Positions 1 through 7,075 of a DNA stretch of 57,133 nt are shown in pieces. This DNA comes from a bacterium (GTDB lineage: Bacteria; Verrucomicrobiota; Verrucomicrobiia; Limisphaerales; UBA11358): NCBI GenBank assembly GCA_021813325.1, contig JAKALA010000020.1, forward strand, positions 1 through 57,133, written 5' to 3'. The position numbers and the translations under genes were made by a program. Positions within the stretch are counted from its first letter, which is position 1. The number at the start of each line of letters is the position of its first letter. The notes under the pieces were generated by a model that worked only from the letters and a program-made list of their open reading frames with translations, ran no database searches and was not told the origin of the DNA.

Positions 1-4
1 CACT

Positions 5-40
5 GTTTTGACTTCACCCCCCGGAGAGGTCAGCTACAAT
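5..40 (+). CRISPR. Terminal CRISPR repeat of a type II-C array (array continues left of the window)
   Basis: This 36-nt unit starts GTTTTGAC and ends GCTACAAT, the length and end pattern of type II-C repeats such as that of Neisseria meningitidis. It is recognised mainly because a near-complete reverse complement lies at 72-106, as expected for a repeat and a tracrRNA anti-repeat; 15 bases (10-24 against 87-101) pair perfectly. Only one repeat is inside the window. Bases 1-4 would be the end of a spacer. Without a second repeat copy the call rests on the anti-repeat, the length and the neighbouring cas operon. Confidence 0.8.
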
Positions 41-44
41 AGGT

Positions 45-72
45 TTGACGGAAGCGACTGATATGGTATGAA
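45..72 (+). promoter_or_regulatory. Candidate tracrRNA promoter
   Basis: A -35-like TTGACG (45-50) is followed after 16 bases by a -10-like TATGAA (67-72), which would start RNA near base 79, inside the anti-repeat. A second possibility is the TACAAT at 35-40, the last six bases of the CRISPR repeat, which would start RNA near base 47 and include the full anti-repeat. The sequence alone does not decide between the two. Confidence 0.4.
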
Positions 73-190
73 TTGAACAGACTTTTCCGGGGGGTGAAGT
101 CTTAACTGATTAAGCGGCGTTGAAACCACTGCCTGGCACGTTTCAACGCCGCTTGTTTATTCCCAAAAGTCCACCTGGTTGGGAATTTTT
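72..190 (+). ncRNA. tracrRNA for the type II-C Cas9 system
   Basis: Bases 72-106 match the reverse complement of the adjacent CRISPR repeat along its whole length, with one missing base and a few mismatches. The block CCGGGGGGTGAAGTC is perfect, and an AA/TT mismatch near the repeat start would give an internal bulge as in known crRNA:tracrRNA duplexes. A perfect 15-bp hairpin follows (arms 112-126 and 140-154, 13-nt loop), then an 8-bp hairpin (159-166 with 179-186) ending in a T run. Anti-repeat, tail hairpins and terminator is the usual tracrRNA layout; it pairs with pre-crRNA and is bound by Cas9. It lies between the array and cas2, points toward the cas operon, and its last ~30 bases are antisense to the end of cas2. 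The 5' end is uncertain (47 to 79). Confidence 0.82.
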
Positions 191-513
191 GGATCTTTTG
201 ACCGGTTATCGTCCTTGTAGTTTTCGCCAATCACGGTGTAAGCACGCTTCCACTGCTCATCCGTCAAAAACATCAGTCGCACGTTGCCAGCCGTGGGAAT
301 GATGGCCTTGATGCGGGCAATGTGCGTGTCCATCTGCTCGTAGCTCACACAGGGCCGGGCATAGACTGAAAACTGAATCATCAAATAGCCGTTATCCAGC
401 AGATCATTGCGAAACTTGGTGGCCGCTTTGCGCTCCTTGTCTGTCATCACCGGCAGATCAAACATGGTGAGAATCCAGCCCATGCGGAACGAACTTTGCT
501 TCTCGATTTTCAT
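157..513 (-). CDS. cas2: CRISPR-associated endonuclease Cas2
   Basis: The product is 118 residues, slightly longer than the family norm of about 90-110. It has the ferredoxin-like Cas2 start, here WILTMFDLPV with the conserved Asp at residue 19, and the C-terminal tail ending NQVDFWE found in type II Cas2 proteins. Cas2 forms the dimer at the centre of the Cas1-Cas2 integrase that inserts new spacers. It is the last gene of the cas9-cas1-cas2 operon, 79 bases after cas1. That gap holds a long inverted repeat, and no clear ribosome binding site precedes the ATG. The 3' end overlaps the tracrRNA terminator on the other strand. Confidence 0.95.
   Translation of the reverse strand: MKIEKQSSFRMGWILTMFDLPVMTDKERKAATKFRNDLLDNGYLMIQFSVYARPCVSYEQMDTHIARIKAIIPTAGNVRLMFLTDEQWKRAYTVIGENYKDDNRSKDPKIPNQVDFWE
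159..190 (+). terminator. Intrinsic terminator of the tracrRNA, inside the cas2 3' end
   Basis: The stem ATTCCCAA (159-166) pairs with TTGGGAAT (179-186) over a 12-nt loop and runs into TTTT at 187-190. The opposite strand encodes the last residues of Cas2, so the terminator and the Cas2 C-terminus share the same DNA. Confidence 0.7.
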
Positions 514-518
514 TGGTT

Positions 519-593
519 GGAGACGAAGTGACGAGTCTCATAATTTCAAATTTTACATTTAAATTTTGTCCAGAGACTCCTCACGTCGTCTCC
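519..593. repeat. 21-bp-arm inverted repeat between cas1 and cas2
   Basis: The left arm at 519-539 (GGAGACGAAGTGACGAGTCTC reading, 21 bases) and the right arm at 573-593 are reverse complements with two mismatches, around an AT-rich 33-base centre. The right arm ends at the cas1 stop codon and the left arm ends about 5 bases before the cas2 start, so the hairpin fills the whole space between the genes. It could be a mobile palindromic repeat or an mRNA stem-loop that lowers cas2 translation. Confidence 0.8.
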
Positions 594-1477
594 TACGATA
601 ATTGCGGCACCCAGAATAACTCGGATGATTTTTCCGCATAACTTCGCGCCAGCGAAGCGGCGGAAGCATCAATGGCGTCCATCAACTTCAGCGAGTAACG
701 GTCATGCGTCACGCGCTGTTCCCGCAGTTCCGTGCCCACTTTTTTGCACCACGCTTTCATGCTGATGTCTTCCCCCACCATGAATTCTGCCATCATCAAA
801 TCCACCAACGGGCGATACGGCTCCATCATGTCATAAACCAGCGGATCGGAATGAAAACGGGGCACGTGTTTGATGCCCAGCAGCGGCGATAATCCATGAA
901 CGAGCAACCCGCGATGACACAGCGCCGCCAGCACGGCGTAGCCATAATTCAACATCTTGTTCGGGGCGTTATCCAGCTTGCGATCTCGCGATGACGACAC
1001 CCAGCCAATCGAGGGAAAATACAACTGCCAATAGCGCCGGGCGCAATTGCCCTCGTCAAACGTGTCTTGCTTGATGGCCAGTTCCAAATGCGGCGATTTT
1101 AATTGGCGTTTCTTCAGCACCTTCAATTGATTCACCGTCTTGCCCCGGATCAGGTGCTGCCACAGTCGGTTATTCAATCGTGCCGGGCGCTCCGCCTGGT
1201 GCAAATACGCGCGCAGGTCCGTCACCCGAGGCAACGGCGCGGTAATGCCGCAAGGCTGATAACTCTCGTTGCAATGCAGAATGATGCCGTCCGAGTCCAA
1301 AATGGCAGAAATAAAATGGGACGTAAGCGTGACGCCCCGGGCCGCGATGATTACCGCCCGCACATCCTCATGTGGAATCCGGTTTTCCGTCTTGTCTTCC
1401 CCACGGCAAACCAAAAAACCGCGATCTTTGGAAAGCACACAACCATGCTTCAAAACATGGAGAAGATGATGGCTCAT
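593..1477 (-). CDS. cas1: CRISPR-associated endonuclease Cas1 (type II-C)
   Basis: At 294 residues it has the usual length of type II Cas1. The N-terminal beta domain is followed by the alpha-helical catalytic domain. The expected metal-binding positions are visible: Glu142 in DEGNCARRYW, His204 in GIKHVPRF, and Asp216/Glu219 in the YDMMEPYRP block. Cas1 is the spacer integrase and acts as a Cas1-Cas2 complex. It starts 19 bases after the cas9 stop, so it is co-transcribed with cas9. No cas4 or csn2 is present, which with the gene order points to subtype II-C. Confidence 0.96.
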   Translation of the reverse strand: MSHHLLHVLKHGCVLSKDRGFLVCRGEDKTENRIPHEDVRAVIIAARGVTLTSHFISAILDSDGIILHCNESYQPCGITAPLPRVTDLRAYLHQAERPARLNNRLWQHLIRGKTVNQLKVLKKRQLKSPHLELAIKQDTFDEGNCARRYWQLYFPSIGWVSSSRDRKLDNAPNKMLNYGYAVLAALCHRGLLVHGLSPLLGIKHVPRFHSDPLVYDMMEPYRPLVDLMMAEFMVGEDISMKAWCKKVGTELREQRVTHDRYSLKLMDAIDASAASLARSYAEKSSELFWVPQLS

Positions 1478-1496
1478 AACATTGGTTTAAGGTCAT

Positions 1497-4400
1497 TTAA
1501 ATTGCCCGGCGAAATCCGACTTTTACCAGATGCTCAAGATTCGTCGCCACCTTTGTGCCGTTTGGCAAACTCATTTCAACGTCGAGTGATTTTGTAATTA
1601 TCGTGTTCAGAATAAACTTGCCCGGAGCCAAAGGTTTGTCTGAAGAAACGCGCCGTTTTTGCTTCGCTTCGTTTTTTACAACGAGCTTGTAACAAGCTAG
1701 AGGCAGTTCCTTCTCGGTAATAACGGTGCAATCAGATCGGAAAAATCCGTAAAATTTTGACTTTCTGCCGAGGCGTTCGATTGCAGCTCGTTCATTGTGA
1801 ACCGACCCATGAGCATATACTGGTTTGACAGACAGATTTCCATCCTTATCCCAAAACACAATCTGTCCCTTGTGCGGTTCCCCACGACGATAGCCTTTGC
1901 CATCAGAGGACATCGGCAAGTATTCGTCTGGACTGCCGCGATCTAGCAGTAGTCGTTTTATTTGCGGACCGTTCGTTCCGTCCTTCCGCTTGATAAAAAA
2001 GCCTCCGTCGCACATTGCCTTCCACTGCTGTTCGTTGGGTTTATCGGCAAATATGTTCTGAAACATTTCACGAACCGTGACGTCGCGGATGTTTTCGATG
2101 CGCTTGTGGACGGTCTTGAAAGAGATGTCATAGACCTTCCTCATGTTCTCCATTTTATACGGAAGTTCCCTGACATCTTCCAAGCGTCTGACCATTTTTG
2201 ACTTGCCACCAGCCTCATTCCTTATGCCGTAAATTTTTTCCTCCAGCGCGGGCTTTTTGAAGGCTATTGGCTCTGGAACTACATCTGCGATTTCACTTTC
2301 AAAAAACGCCTTTGCGTTTTTATGGATTGGGTCGGGAAAGCGGAAAAAATTTTCTTTCTTCTCATCGCGTAGCCAATGGGGCAAAAAGCTGATAACCATT
2401 GCATCCAACGCATGATGGCGGTTATCGCTACGATTCTTCTCAGCTTTTGATTCCCATTCAACGAGGTTGGTTGTTCCGGGCGGTGGAGGATTTAAAATGC
2501 TGTTGAGTCGATATTTTCGGCGCACACGGCCTGTGAGACCGCCAGAAATGACAACTACTCGTTTCACTGGAGCTTTCTCGGCGTAATCAATTCCATTCCG
2601 CCAGCCAAATTGAAGTGAAACGATTTTTTGAGCAAGCTTTGCAACCCATGCAGTTTCGGCTAGCGCTGTGTAGCGCCCCGCAAGTTCCGGCGCATCCTGC
2701 CGAGTTAGCAGTTGAACTTTCTTCTTTCCCAGTGTCGTTATCCGTTTTTCCACCCGTTCTACATATGCGGGCCAAAGCTCTGGCAAATCTTGATGAAACC
2801 ACTCAAAAGGTGTGCGGCATTTTTTCATCTGCTCATTCACATGTCGAGTGGTCACCACTTTGTTTAGAAAAGAGTCTGGCCCATTGTAGCCACCTTGTCT
2901 TGGAACAATGTGATCAATCACAAGGTCATCAATGTTGGTTACTCCAATCTGTTGGTTTGTATAAGGGCATTCCGTGTCGGCGAGTTTGGAGCGTGTCGCC
3001 TTCGTATCCAATGAACCGTTTGGAAAGTAAATGCATTCAAATCCTTGTGCCTTTAGCAGTTGAAATTTAAGAATTGCGTCGCGCCCCGTTGCTCCGAGTT
3101 GACTCACCATTTCCCGCGACTCTTTTCGAGCTTTTTCGTTGTCGCGAACCCACTGGCCATAATCGCGTTGAGCAATCTGGCTTAAAAAGCTTTCAGGGAG
3201 ATTGTCTCGAACAAATTCGATAACGACAGTGGCTGGTATTCCAAAAGCTTGGTTTGTTTTGCTGCCATTTTGAAGTTGCTTGAGGCGGTTAGCAAAAATG
3301 CCGAGTCGGTGGCGCACGATCGGGTCATTGATATTGCCAAGGAGTTCTCTGATGGCGGCATCTTTATTTACTTCGCCATTCTCGACCGCGTGTCGTGCTT
3401 CAAGGACATCAAGCCGCTGCTCCGGAATGTAAATCGCCTCCCAAGTGTTGTTTGTGCGGATAAGGTCTTCCAAGAATTTGAGATGCTTAACGAGAATCCA
3501 CGGTCGCGGCTGTTTGATGAATTTTTTTGCGCCGTTGACTTGGCGGGTGGGTTCGTTATCGAGAACATCCATCCTAAGTTCGTCAAGCAATGCTTTGTCG
3601 CGAGCCATTAGGCGAGCATGAAATTCGCTCGGTTTTTGTCCTTCCAAAATAAGGGCGCGAATTAGCTTTAACGCTGGTCTGCTAAAGCGGCTTCTTCCCT
3701 CGAATTTTGGCGATTTGATAACTGCCTGTCCAGGCAGCGGGCGCAAACCAAGTTCTTTGATTCCCTTTTTGCTACCCCATGCTTTTTCAGTTAGTGCGAA
3801 TCGTTCAACAAATTTTTTTGACCAATCCTTTACATCTGGCGGAATTGCCAAAGCTTCCTCCTTCACGAGATTAAAAATTTTCCGTATCTCGTCTGCACTA
3901 AGTTTTCGCTGTCCGTTTCCGTCTTCAACAAGCGTGTTCTTCAGCTTCATCAGAAACGTGACTTCAGATGGGAGAATGGAATCGGAAAAAGGCCGCTTGC
4001 TCTTTGCATCGTAACGAACGGTGACGTTGCATACTTGCAAACCATCCAACAGGGCGCAGTCATTGATTATGCGATTGTCAAAACGGGGAATCTTTTGCGC
4101 GGTAGCGCCCATCCAATCATCCACGCTACCCGAATGAATGTCGTGGTCTTTGCGAAAATCCAGATATTTGCCGAAATCTTCTTTCGCATCCTTCGGTGGT
4201 TCTCCCGCCGGGCCGTGAACGAGGAACTCCCCGAAATCTTTTGCGGCTACGAAAAAATGTTTCCCGCGTTTGGTCTTTTCATTCCACTGGGTCCACCCCT
4301 TTGCCTTGATGGTTTCAAATGCCGCTTTTATTTGTGGCATCTGTTCAGCGGCTTGGCGGGCGAGTGCGGCGATTTCCTTTTCCACGTCGTCACGTTCAAA

Positions 4401-5147
4401 CCGCACGCGCCGGGTGCTCTGTGCCTGACAATCAATACGCTCTTGGATAACGTCGGGTTTCCACAAGCCCATTTTCATTGCATCGTAATAGCATGGAAAA
4501 TGAAAGCGGTCGTCTTTGATTTCCCCTTTGAACTTCGGCCACGCTTCCACGGCAGCTTTGTAGGCTGGGTCTTTCTTTGCCAATTCCTTGTCCATTTCCT
4601 CGTCTGACTTGCCAGTGCGCTTTTGTTCGCGAGCCGCCCACGGGACTTTGCCATAACCCCGCTTCTGAATAGCCGAATGCAGTGCCTTGTAGATTTGCCA
4701 GGGTTCAGGCTTCTCGCCCCGCAGCAGTTTGATGCGCAGCAGACAGGACGTGTAGCAGGTGGGATCGCCCGGTTTGGCAAATTCGCGTTCCAGCAGTTCA
4801 CGATTGCGCCGTTGGTCCTCGGTTTCCGGCGCGGGCTGCCATTTGCCCTTTTTGCTTTTCCATTCAGATTGCGGAATCTGGTTTCTCTTTTCGTCCACCT
4901 TCACGAGTCGCCGGCCCGGCAATGGTTCAATGCCGGCCTGTCGCATGACGTCGTCCAGCCATCGTTCACGGGCTTTGTGGGCTTCCCGGGTGCGAGCCAT
5001 CAGGCGGCGACCGGCGGCGGTTTTGGTTTCCGCAAAATCTGCGGGGATGAGTAATGAGGCTTTGTGCAGGAATTGATTATTGAGCCGCACGGCTTCGCCA
5101 ATGGAGCCTTTGCCCAAATCAAATGCCCAGATGGTCCCGGTTTTCAT
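1497..5147 (-). CDS. cas9: Cas9 RNA-guided DNA endonuclease (type II-C)
   Basis: The 1216-residue protein has all nuclease motifs: RuvC-I with Asp10 (WAFDLGKGSIG), an Arg-rich bridge helix around residues 47-70, RuvC-II with Glu644 (VVIEFVRDN), an HNH domain around 720-790 with His746 (DDLVIDHIVP) and Asn762, and RuvC-III with His912 and Asp915 (NRHHALDAMVI). The PAM-interacting part should fill about residues 985-1216. It is longer than the small II-C enzymes of about 980-1080 residues. It cuts DNA matching the crRNA, guided by the crRNA:tracrRNA pair. The operon order cas9-cas1-cas2 without csn2 supports II-C. The middle of the gene reads visibly richer in A/T than the flanking genes, which hints at acquisition from elsewhere. 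All catalytic residues are intact, so it should be active. Confidence 0.97.
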   Translation of the reverse strand: MKTGTIWAFDLGKGSIGEAVRLNNQFLHKASLLIPADFAETKTAAGRRLMARTREAHKARERWLDDVMRQAGIEPLPGRRLVKVDEKRNQIPQSEWKSKKGKWQPAPETEDQRRNRELLEREFAKPGDPTCYTSCLLRIKLLRGEKPEPWQIYKALHSAIQKRGYGKVPWAAREQKRTGKSDEEMDKELAKKDPAYKAAVEAWPKFKGEIKDDRFHFPCYYDAMKMGLWKPDVIQERIDCQAQSTRRVRFERDDVEKEIAALARQAAEQMPQIKAAFETIKAKGWTQWNEKTKRGKHFFVAAKDFGEFLVHGPAGEPPKDAKEDFGKYLDFRKDHDIHSGSVDDWMGATAQKIPRFDNRIINDCALLDGLQVCNVTVRYDAKSKRPFSDSILPSEVTFLMKLKNTLVEDGNGQRKLSADEIRKIFNLVKEEALAIPPDVKDWSKKFVERFALTEKAWGSKKGIKELGLRPLPGQAVIKSPKFEGRSRFSRPALKLIRALILEGQKPSEFHARLMARDKALLDELRMDVLDNEPTRQVNGAKKFIKQPRPWILVKHLKFLEDLIRTNNTWEAIYIPEQRLDVLEARHAVENGEVNKDAAIRELLGNINDPIVRHRLGIFANRLKQLQNGSKTNQAFGIPATVVIEFVRDNLPESFLSQIAQRDYGQWVRDNEKARKESREMVSQLGATGRDAILKFQLLKAQGFECIYFPNGSLDTKATRSKLADTECPYTNQQIGVTNIDDLVIDHIVPRQGGYNGPDSFLNKVVTTRHVNEQMKKCRTPFEWFHQDLPELWPAYVERVEKRITTLGKKKVQLLTRQDAPELAGRYTALAETAWVAKLAQKIVSLQFGWRNGIDYAEKAPVKRVVVISGGLTGRVRRKYRLNSILNPPPPGTTNLVEWESKAEKNRSDNRHHALDAMVISFLPHWLRDEKKENFFRFPDPIHKNAKAFFESEIADVVPEPIAFKKPALEEKIYGIRNEAGGKSKMVRRLEDVRELPYKMENMRKVYDISFKTVHKRIENIRDVTVREMFQNIFADKPNEQQWKAMCDGGFFIKRKDGTNGPQIKRLLLDRGSPDEYLPMSSDGKGYRRGEPHKGQIVFWDKDGNLSVKPVYAHGSVHNERAAIERLGRKSKFYGFFRSDCTVITEKELPLACYKLVVKNEAKQKRRVSSDKPLAPGKFILNTIITKSLDVEMSLPNGTKVATNLEHLVKVGFRRAI

Positions 5148-5166
5148 AATTTATTGGAACAGGGAG

Positions 5167-5195
5167 ATTTAAAGTCCCGCGCATCATTTTTGCAA
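5167..5195 (-). promoter_or_regulatory. Candidate promoter of the cas9-cas1-cas2 operon
   Basis: On the - strand a TTGCAA box (5190-5195) is separated by 17 bases from a TTAAAT box (5167-5172). Each matches four of six consensus positions. Transcription would start near 5160, about 12 bases before the cas9 ATG, giving a short leader. Confidence 0.4.
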
Positions 5196-5480
5196 GCCGG
5201 TTTTATCGTCCGGCCTCGGCCTGCAAGCCGGCGCTCCGGGGCGGTAGTCCGCCGGATCGGCAAGGATTGATTAGTCCAGGTCAGCTCTGGTCAGCCGTTT
5301 TTGTCCGGTTTTTAAACGGTCGCGGGACAGGAAGTGTCCTGTCTTGGCGACGCGCCAGAGGGATTGAGGGTGAGCAAGAACATCACGCAGACAAATCCGG
5401 CTAAAGATTTTTCTGAAACGCTCTAGCGGGGTGGAAATAGGCCCGTTTCTGTTTTTTTACAAAATAACATGGTGATGCGC

Positions 5481-5544
5481 TGTAGAAAAGATGGCTGGCG
5501 AAGTGGCGGCGACGCCACCATTCCGACATGTTTTCCACAAAGCA
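5481..5544. repeat. Palindromic dispersed repeat, short copy
   Basis: This copy shares about 32 bases starting AAAGATGGCTGGCGAAG with the copy at 7819-7934, and also the outer end ATTCCGACATGTTT...ACAAAGCAA. The central part present in the other copy is missing here, so this looks like a deleted derivative. Confidence 0.75.
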
Positions 5545-5600
5545 ACATGATGATCAAAACTCCTTTCGGCGCTGATGGAGTTTAATAAATGTTTAACCAA

Positions 5601-5768
5601 CCTTGGTTGGCGTTCCATGGAAATGGGTTGGCGGCCAATCAAATTTTGTCCGGCTTGAACGGAGTCAATTCAACGGTCGATAAACCTTGGCCGGTCTTCG
5701 GCGGACATTGGTTGGCGGCCAATGAAATTCTGTCCGGCGGCAACGGGATTAAAGGCATCACCAGGCCA
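5601..5768. repeat. Two 84-bp imperfect tandem units
   Basis: Units 5601-5684 and 5685-5768 align without gaps. Both start CCTTGG and share GGTTGGCGGCCAAT, GAAATT/CAAATT and TGTCCGGC blocks. The unit is 28 codons, so the repeat keeps the reading frame of a 66-codon open frame (5589-5789, +) and also of the opposite strand. I could not tell which strand, if either, was once translated. Confidence 0.65.
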
Positions 5769-6041
5769 TCTCCGACGAACGGCAATTGACCTCAATGGAG
5801 CGCCCATACGACTCCTTTGACCGCACCGTTGAAGTCGATTAATAAATCCAGGGTCCCGGCCCTGAAAAATATTTTGCCGTTCAGCCCGGCATTTCGCGCG
5901 CCGGGGGCATTTGAAACCGCGAATGACGCCAAACCCGCGAACGGGGATGGCAGGGAGGCGGGGCAAACAAAAGGAAACTTCCTATTTTCGCGGGGTTCGC
6001 GGGGCGTTCCAATGTGCGGAGTTTGGTGGGGTGGAAATAGG

Positions 6042-6072
6042 TTGCGGGACGGGCGGCACGCCTGTCCCGCAA
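6042..6072. repeat. Strong hairpin of the GGGAC...GTCCC type
   Basis: TTGCGGGAC (6042-6050) pairs with GTCCCGCAA (6064-6072), and the inner bases extend the stem to about 14 pairs over a 3-base loop. Weaker relatives lie at 5326-5343 and 7947-7965. Confidence 0.65.
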
Positions 6073-6141
6073 CGAAAACAGCCTTGGTTCCGATGGCGAC
6101 GCGGTGTCGCGGCCACCCTTCAGGCCGGAGATTGTGCCGGG

Positions 6142-6161
6142 GCCAACGAAGCTTCGTTGGC
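6142..6161. repeat. Perfect 20-bp palindrome
   Basis: GCCAACGAAG (6142-6151) is followed directly by its reverse complement CTTCGTTGGC. It has no loop, so it could be a dimeric protein-binding site or a residue of the local repeat family. It lies about 140 bases before the FN3-domain gene. Confidence 0.6.
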
Positions 6162-6304
6162 GGGCGGGCGAACCGAATCGCCGCGCCGGAATTTAATCGG
6201 AAAACGCATTGGCATTAGCAATGCTAATTTAAGATCGCCACTGGGTTGGACGTCTGGCTGAGGCGGTCAGGCGGGTTGTATTGCTTCTAAAACAGGGCAT
6301 TTAA

Positions 6305-6946
6305 ATGGATAAACAAATCATGAACATTAACATCAGCAACTATCGGGTGAACCTTGGATTCGCGAGCTATTCGGATGCGGATCTGGGGGATTTCACGGAC
6401 AATATCATCGCCGGGCTGACGGGAAACGCCAGTTTTCCCACGCCCACCGTGCCGCTGGCGGATCTGACCGCCCAACGCGCGGCCTTTGGCACGGCGGTGG
6501 TCAATGCCATGCAGGGCGGCAAGCAGTTGACCGCCGCGAAAAACGCGGCGCGCAAGACGCTGATCTCGACCTTGCGCAAGGAGGCGGCGTATGTGCAGAG
6601 TCTCGCCGGCGAGAATGTGGCCATGCTGCTCGCTTCCGGTTTCCAGGCCAACAGCACCAACCGCACCCGCGCGCCGCTGGCCATCCCGGCCATTTTGGCC
6701 ATTCTGAACGAAATGACCACCACACTGACGGTGCGGCTACAGCCGGTGGATAATGCGCGGGCATATCAGGTGCGTTACAATGTGAACGGCGGACCGTGGT
6801 TGACAACGGTGGATTCCACCCAGACGCGCCGCATTGTTCTGGACAGCCTCACGCCGGGCGCCACTTACACGGTGCAATCGCGGGCGGTGGGCGGTTCCAC
6901 CGGTTACAGCGACTGGAGCGACCCGGTCGCGCACATGGCCATGTAA
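6305..6946 (+). CDS. FN3-domain protein of unknown function
   Basis: The 213-residue product has an N-terminal region of about 120 residues that is mostly helical and rich in Ala. A C-terminal fibronectin type III domain follows (about residues 138-213), with the typical pattern ARAYQVRYNVNGGPW and the YTVQSRAVGGSTGYSDWS end. There is no signal peptide and no membrane segment. The start could also be the second Met, six codons in (6320). The gene is monocistronic: a strong hairpin terminator follows at once. Similar two-part proteins occur in Verrucomicrobia but I know no assigned role. It may be a structural or binding protein. Confidence 0.8.
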   Translation: MDKQIMNINISNYRVNLGFASYSDADLGDFTDNIIAGLTGNASFPTPTVPLADLTAQRAAFGTAVVNAMQGGKQLTAAKNAARKTLISTLRKEAAYVQSLAGENVAMLLASGFQANSTNRTRAPLAIPAILAILNEMTTTLTVRLQPVDNARAYQVRYNVNGGPWLTTVDSTQTRRIVLDSLTPGATYTVQSRAVGGSTGYSDWSDPVAHMAM

Positions 6947-6968
6947 AACCAGGAGCCAGCAGGTGGAA

Positions 6969-7005
6969 ACAGCCGGAACGCGGCCCCGCGTTCCGGCTGT
7001 GTTTT
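6969..7005 (+). terminator. Intrinsic terminator after the FN3 gene
   Basis: A perfect 15-bp stem (6969-6983 with 6986-7000) formed by ACAGCCGGAACGCGG and its complement is followed by GTTTTG. It lies 22 bases after the stop codon. Confidence 0.75.
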
Positions 7006-7075
7006 GAAGCAAAAATCGCGGCATGATTTTTCACAAACACTTGCCGTCAATTGCCCGCTGACATAGCTTTCCGCC

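Larger units (their letters stand above)
5196..6304. other. Repeat-rich stretch without a convincing gene
   Basis: About 1.1 kb separate the cas operon from the next gene. I find no open frame with family features. The stretch holds the direct repeat TGCAAGCCGG (5191 and 5221), a GACAGGA hairpin (5326-5343), a dispersed palindromic element (5481-5544), an 84-bp duplication (5601-5768), a 14-bp stem hairpin (6042-6072) and a perfect 20-bp palindrome (6142-6161). The string GGGGTGGAAATAGG occurs near 5427 and again near 6030. Confidence 0.6.

Noticed and set aside
41-71. The bases between repeat and anti-repeat as a CRISPR spacer
   Set aside because: What follows is a reverse complement of the repeat, not a direct copy, so it is better read as tracrRNA promoter and leader.
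5589-5789. A 66-residue protein over the 84-bp duplication
   Set aside because: No ribosome site or family match, and the opposite strand is equally open. I report the repeat only.
7028-7040. TTCACAA near rex as a Rex operator
   Set aside because: Only one half-site is present. No matching half lies at the right distance.
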